Origin: Acidobacteriota bacterium
GTDB lineage: Bacteria > Acidobacteriota > Terriglobia > Terriglobales > Acidobacteriaceae
Direction of reading: 5' to 3'
Length of the DNA stretch: 64,000 nt
Assembly: GCA_021792795.1 (NCBI GenBank)
Contig: JAJYUB010000018.1
Span: forward strand, 1 to 64,000
This document shows, one piece after another, positions 62,552 through 64,000 of the stretch. Position numbers and translations under genes: made by a program. Positions within the stretch are counted from its first letter, which is position 1, and every line of letters starts with the position of its first letter. Under the pieces are notes generated by a model, which saw only the letters and a program-made list of their open reading frames with translations, did no database searches and was not told the DNA's origin.

Positions 62552-63067
62552 TCATTCCGGCCAGATTCCTAAAAGTCTCCGCACCAACAGCGCCTGGCCC
62601 AGATGATAGGCGTTGTGATCCAGACAGCCTAACGCCTGGCGCAGAATGGTGCGGCCATCGCTTCCTGGGATAGGCGTGAACAAGTCCGTCGATGGGTCGA
62701 GCAGTAGCACCTCGAATTCGCGCATGGCAGCGTGATATCCGGCCAGATCTGCGTCCCACGAGGCGTCGTCCGCAACTGCATTTTCATCCGGCCAAAATCC
62801 TTCCGGCACTGGCAGTTCGACATATCCGAAAATCCTGCAGGCATCCAGAAAGTCAACAACGCACAATCGCAGATGCACGAGTAGCTGCCACAGCGTAAAC
62901 GGCTGTCCGGGCGGCTTTACATTGCGCAAATCTGTAGGAATGTCGGCGAATATTTTTTCAAAACTCGCGTGGACCCGGTCATCGTGGAAGGATGCAACCA
63001 GATGCCTGCGGAGCAGGAAATCGGTATCTGTTTGGATTGCCAGCGACAGAGGAGGCAGCGGGGTCAT
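62552..63067 (-). CDS. DinB-superfamily protein
   Basis: 171 residues forming a four-helix DinB/YfiT-like bundle. Probable metal-site histidines are in LWQLLVHLRLC and DHNAYHLGQALLVRRLLG (HxxxH). Family members are metal-dependent enzymes, some acting with bacillithiol or mycothiol, many unassigned. ATG at 63067 starts the folded part; the frame runs upstream to 63514 but that portion is antisense to the zinc-ribbon gene and not protein-like. Confidence 0.85.
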   Translation of the reverse strand: MTPLPPLSLAIQTDTDFLLRRHLVASFHDDRVHASFEKIFADIPTDLRNVKPPGQPFTLWQLLVHLRLCVVDFLDACRIFGYVELPVPEGFWPDENAVADDASWDADLAGYHAAMREFEVLLLDPSTDLFTPIPGSDGRTILRQALGCLDHNAYHLGQALLVRRLLGIWPE

Positions 63068-63281
63068 CTGCCTAGCATTCCACCAGAAGAACGGAAAAGA
63101 GCCAAGCGCCGATCGAGGAAATTGTGGTTCCGCAAACATCCCTTCATGGGCAAGGATTGGTTGTGCTCGTGACGATGCGCGTGGCAGATTCTTCGGGTTC
63201 GGTAAATTTTCTTTTGACAAACGACCTGCACTTACGGGACACTGGCGCAACCGGGACACTCCCGCATCGAAACCATTTGCC

Positions 63282-63443
63282 ATGGAAGCCTGCAAACACC
63301 CACGCGTGCGCGTACTGACCCGCGAAGAAGATGCCGAATTTGTCGAATGTCTGGAATGCGGCGAGGTCTTCGACTCGCACGAATTTACAGATATGGCCAT
63401 CGAAGAGAAGAGCCTGAAGAACATCGAGCAGCCGGAAGAATGA
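63282..63443 (+). CDS. Small zinc-ribbon-like protein, 53 residues
   Basis: MEACKHPRVRVLTREEDAEF begins the product; a C-x-H pair and a later CLEC pair suggest one zinc site, followed by an acidic helix-prone tail ending EQPEE. No function is known. The ATG at 63282 is chosen because upstream in-frame sequence back to 62922 is antisense to the DinB gene and unlike protein. It is too short for confident family assignment. Confidence 0.7.
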   Translation: MEACKHPRVRVLTREEDAEFVECLECGEVFDSHEFTDMAIEEKSLKNIEQPEE

Positions 63444-63557
63444 CCGGCCAGCCATTGCAAGATGATCGGCAAAGGGCCGTGCCCTGCAACGAATCTACGA
63501 TGTGCGCGACGCACCGGCCCACAATCAAGCCGATCACAACGGCTAGAATGGTCCCCA

Positions 63558-64000
63558 CTACCCGCGCACGCCCGCTTCGGTTTCCACGGGAGAGCCCAGC
63601 CTGCGGCCGCTGCGCCACAGATAATGAAATCCGGAGAACACCGTCAGCCACAGGGTAGCTTGCAGCGCCGTGTGTCGTGTCCATAACACCCAATACGCGG
63701 GATGCGTCTGTGCCAGCACCACGGAGCAGACGGCGAGAATCTGGGCCACTGTGTTTGCCTTGCCCAACCAACTGGGATGAAAATCGCGCGTCCCCGTCGT
63801 CGCGTACAACAGCGCCGAGATAATCACGATGCCCACGTCCCGGCTAAAGACCATGACGGTGATCCGCAGCGAAACCAGGCCGACATGCGTCAGGACCAGA
63901 AAAAGCGTGCTCAACAGCAACTTGTCCGCAATGGGATCCAGATAGGAACCAAGCTCCGTTCGCTGGCGAAAGATGCGCGCCAGGGCGCCATCCAGTCCGT
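63558..64000 (-). CDS. CDP-alcohol phosphatidyltransferase, PgsA-like (5' end outside the window)
   Basis: Partial: the stop is at 63558 and the frame runs off the window at 64000. The visible 147 codons include the family signature DGALAR-x8-G-x3-D-x3-D (GLDGALARIF and GSYLDPIADKLL), followed by at least three hydrophobic helices. Enzymes of this type make phosphatidylglycerol phosphate from CDP-diacylglycerol and glycerol-3-phosphate; cardiolipin- or phosphatidylserine-type synthesis cannot be ruled out. Confidence 0.85.
   Translation of the reverse strand, partial: GLDGALARIFRQRTELGSYLDPIADKLLLSTLFLVLTHVGLVSLRITVMVFSRDVGIVIISALLYATTGTRDFHPSWLGKANTVAQILAVCSVVLAQTHPAYWVLWTRHTALQATLWLTVFSGFHYLWRSGRRLGSPVETEAGVRG

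Noticed and set aside
62922-63281. Upstream part of the 173-codon frame before the zinc-ribbon gene
   Set aside because: Antisense to the DinB gene, lacks protein-like composition, and the conserved-looking part begins at the ATG at 63282.
1-64000. CRISPR arrays, tRNA genes, insertion sequences and prophage
   Set aside because: No regularly spaced repeats, tRNA T-loop/acceptor patterns, transposase or phage protein motifs were seen on either strand.

Overview
The window is a GC-rich bacterial chromosome segment, densely coded on both strands, with no tRNA or rRNA genes, no CRISPR array and no phage or transposase genes. Three features point to an acidobacterium of the Terriglobia/Acidobacteriaceae type: an Oar-like TonB-dependent receptor with an N-terminal carboxypeptidase-regulatory-like domain, a plant/fungal-type PNGase resembling the acid-active Terriglobus enzyme, and small secreted beta-rich proteins common in that group. 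The taxonomic placement is inference from gene families; no 16S gene is present.

Layout. 1-11435 is mostly plus-strand housekeeping: the SRP RNA (minus strand), rimO, yacG-pgpA, a TIG/beta-propeller protein flanked by two palindromic repeats, cinA, plsY-gpsA, an HD-GYP protein, ftsY, ribD and ribE. 11700-17345 (minus) holds a secreted M1 aminopeptidase, an unrecognised membrane protein and a copC-copD pair. 17416-25023 (minus) is a near-complete oxidative/non-oxidative pentose phosphate operon (tkt-rpiB-HAD-gnd-zwf-pgl-glk), preceded by a GH15 glucoamylase. 27939-35779 holds sodA, a CCA-adding-type enzyme, tsaD, cysS, a class III aminotransferase, yraN and a beta-carbonic anhydrase.

35954-51342 is the most interesting part: a gene island that looks dedicated to N-glycoprotein breakdown. 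It encodes a GH20 hexosaminidase, a PNGase A-type amidase (broken by one extra base), a GlcNAc-kinase-like protein, a GH18 protein, an N4-(beta-N-acetylglucosaminyl)-L-asparaginase, a GH29 alpha-L-fucosidase, a TonB-dependent receptor, CutC and a DeoR-type regulator. Together they would import or capture glycopeptides, strip the glycan by two alternative routes, remove fucose and GlcNAc, and phosphorylate GlcNAc for catabolism.

51566-55457 carries an SDR oxidoreductase, a small secreted protein and a winged-helix/ATPase regulator. 55458-61745 (minus) is a complete ISC iron-sulfur operon (iscR-iscS-iscU-iscA-hscB-hscA-fdx-iscX), with a promoter whose spacer carries an IscR type-1-like palindrome. 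The window ends with an outer-membrane barrel protein, a DinB-family protein, a 53-residue zinc-ribbon-like protein and the 3' part of a pgsA-like phosphatidyltransferase. Phospholipid synthesis is thus represented by gpsA, plsY, pgpA and a pgsA-like gene at separate positions.
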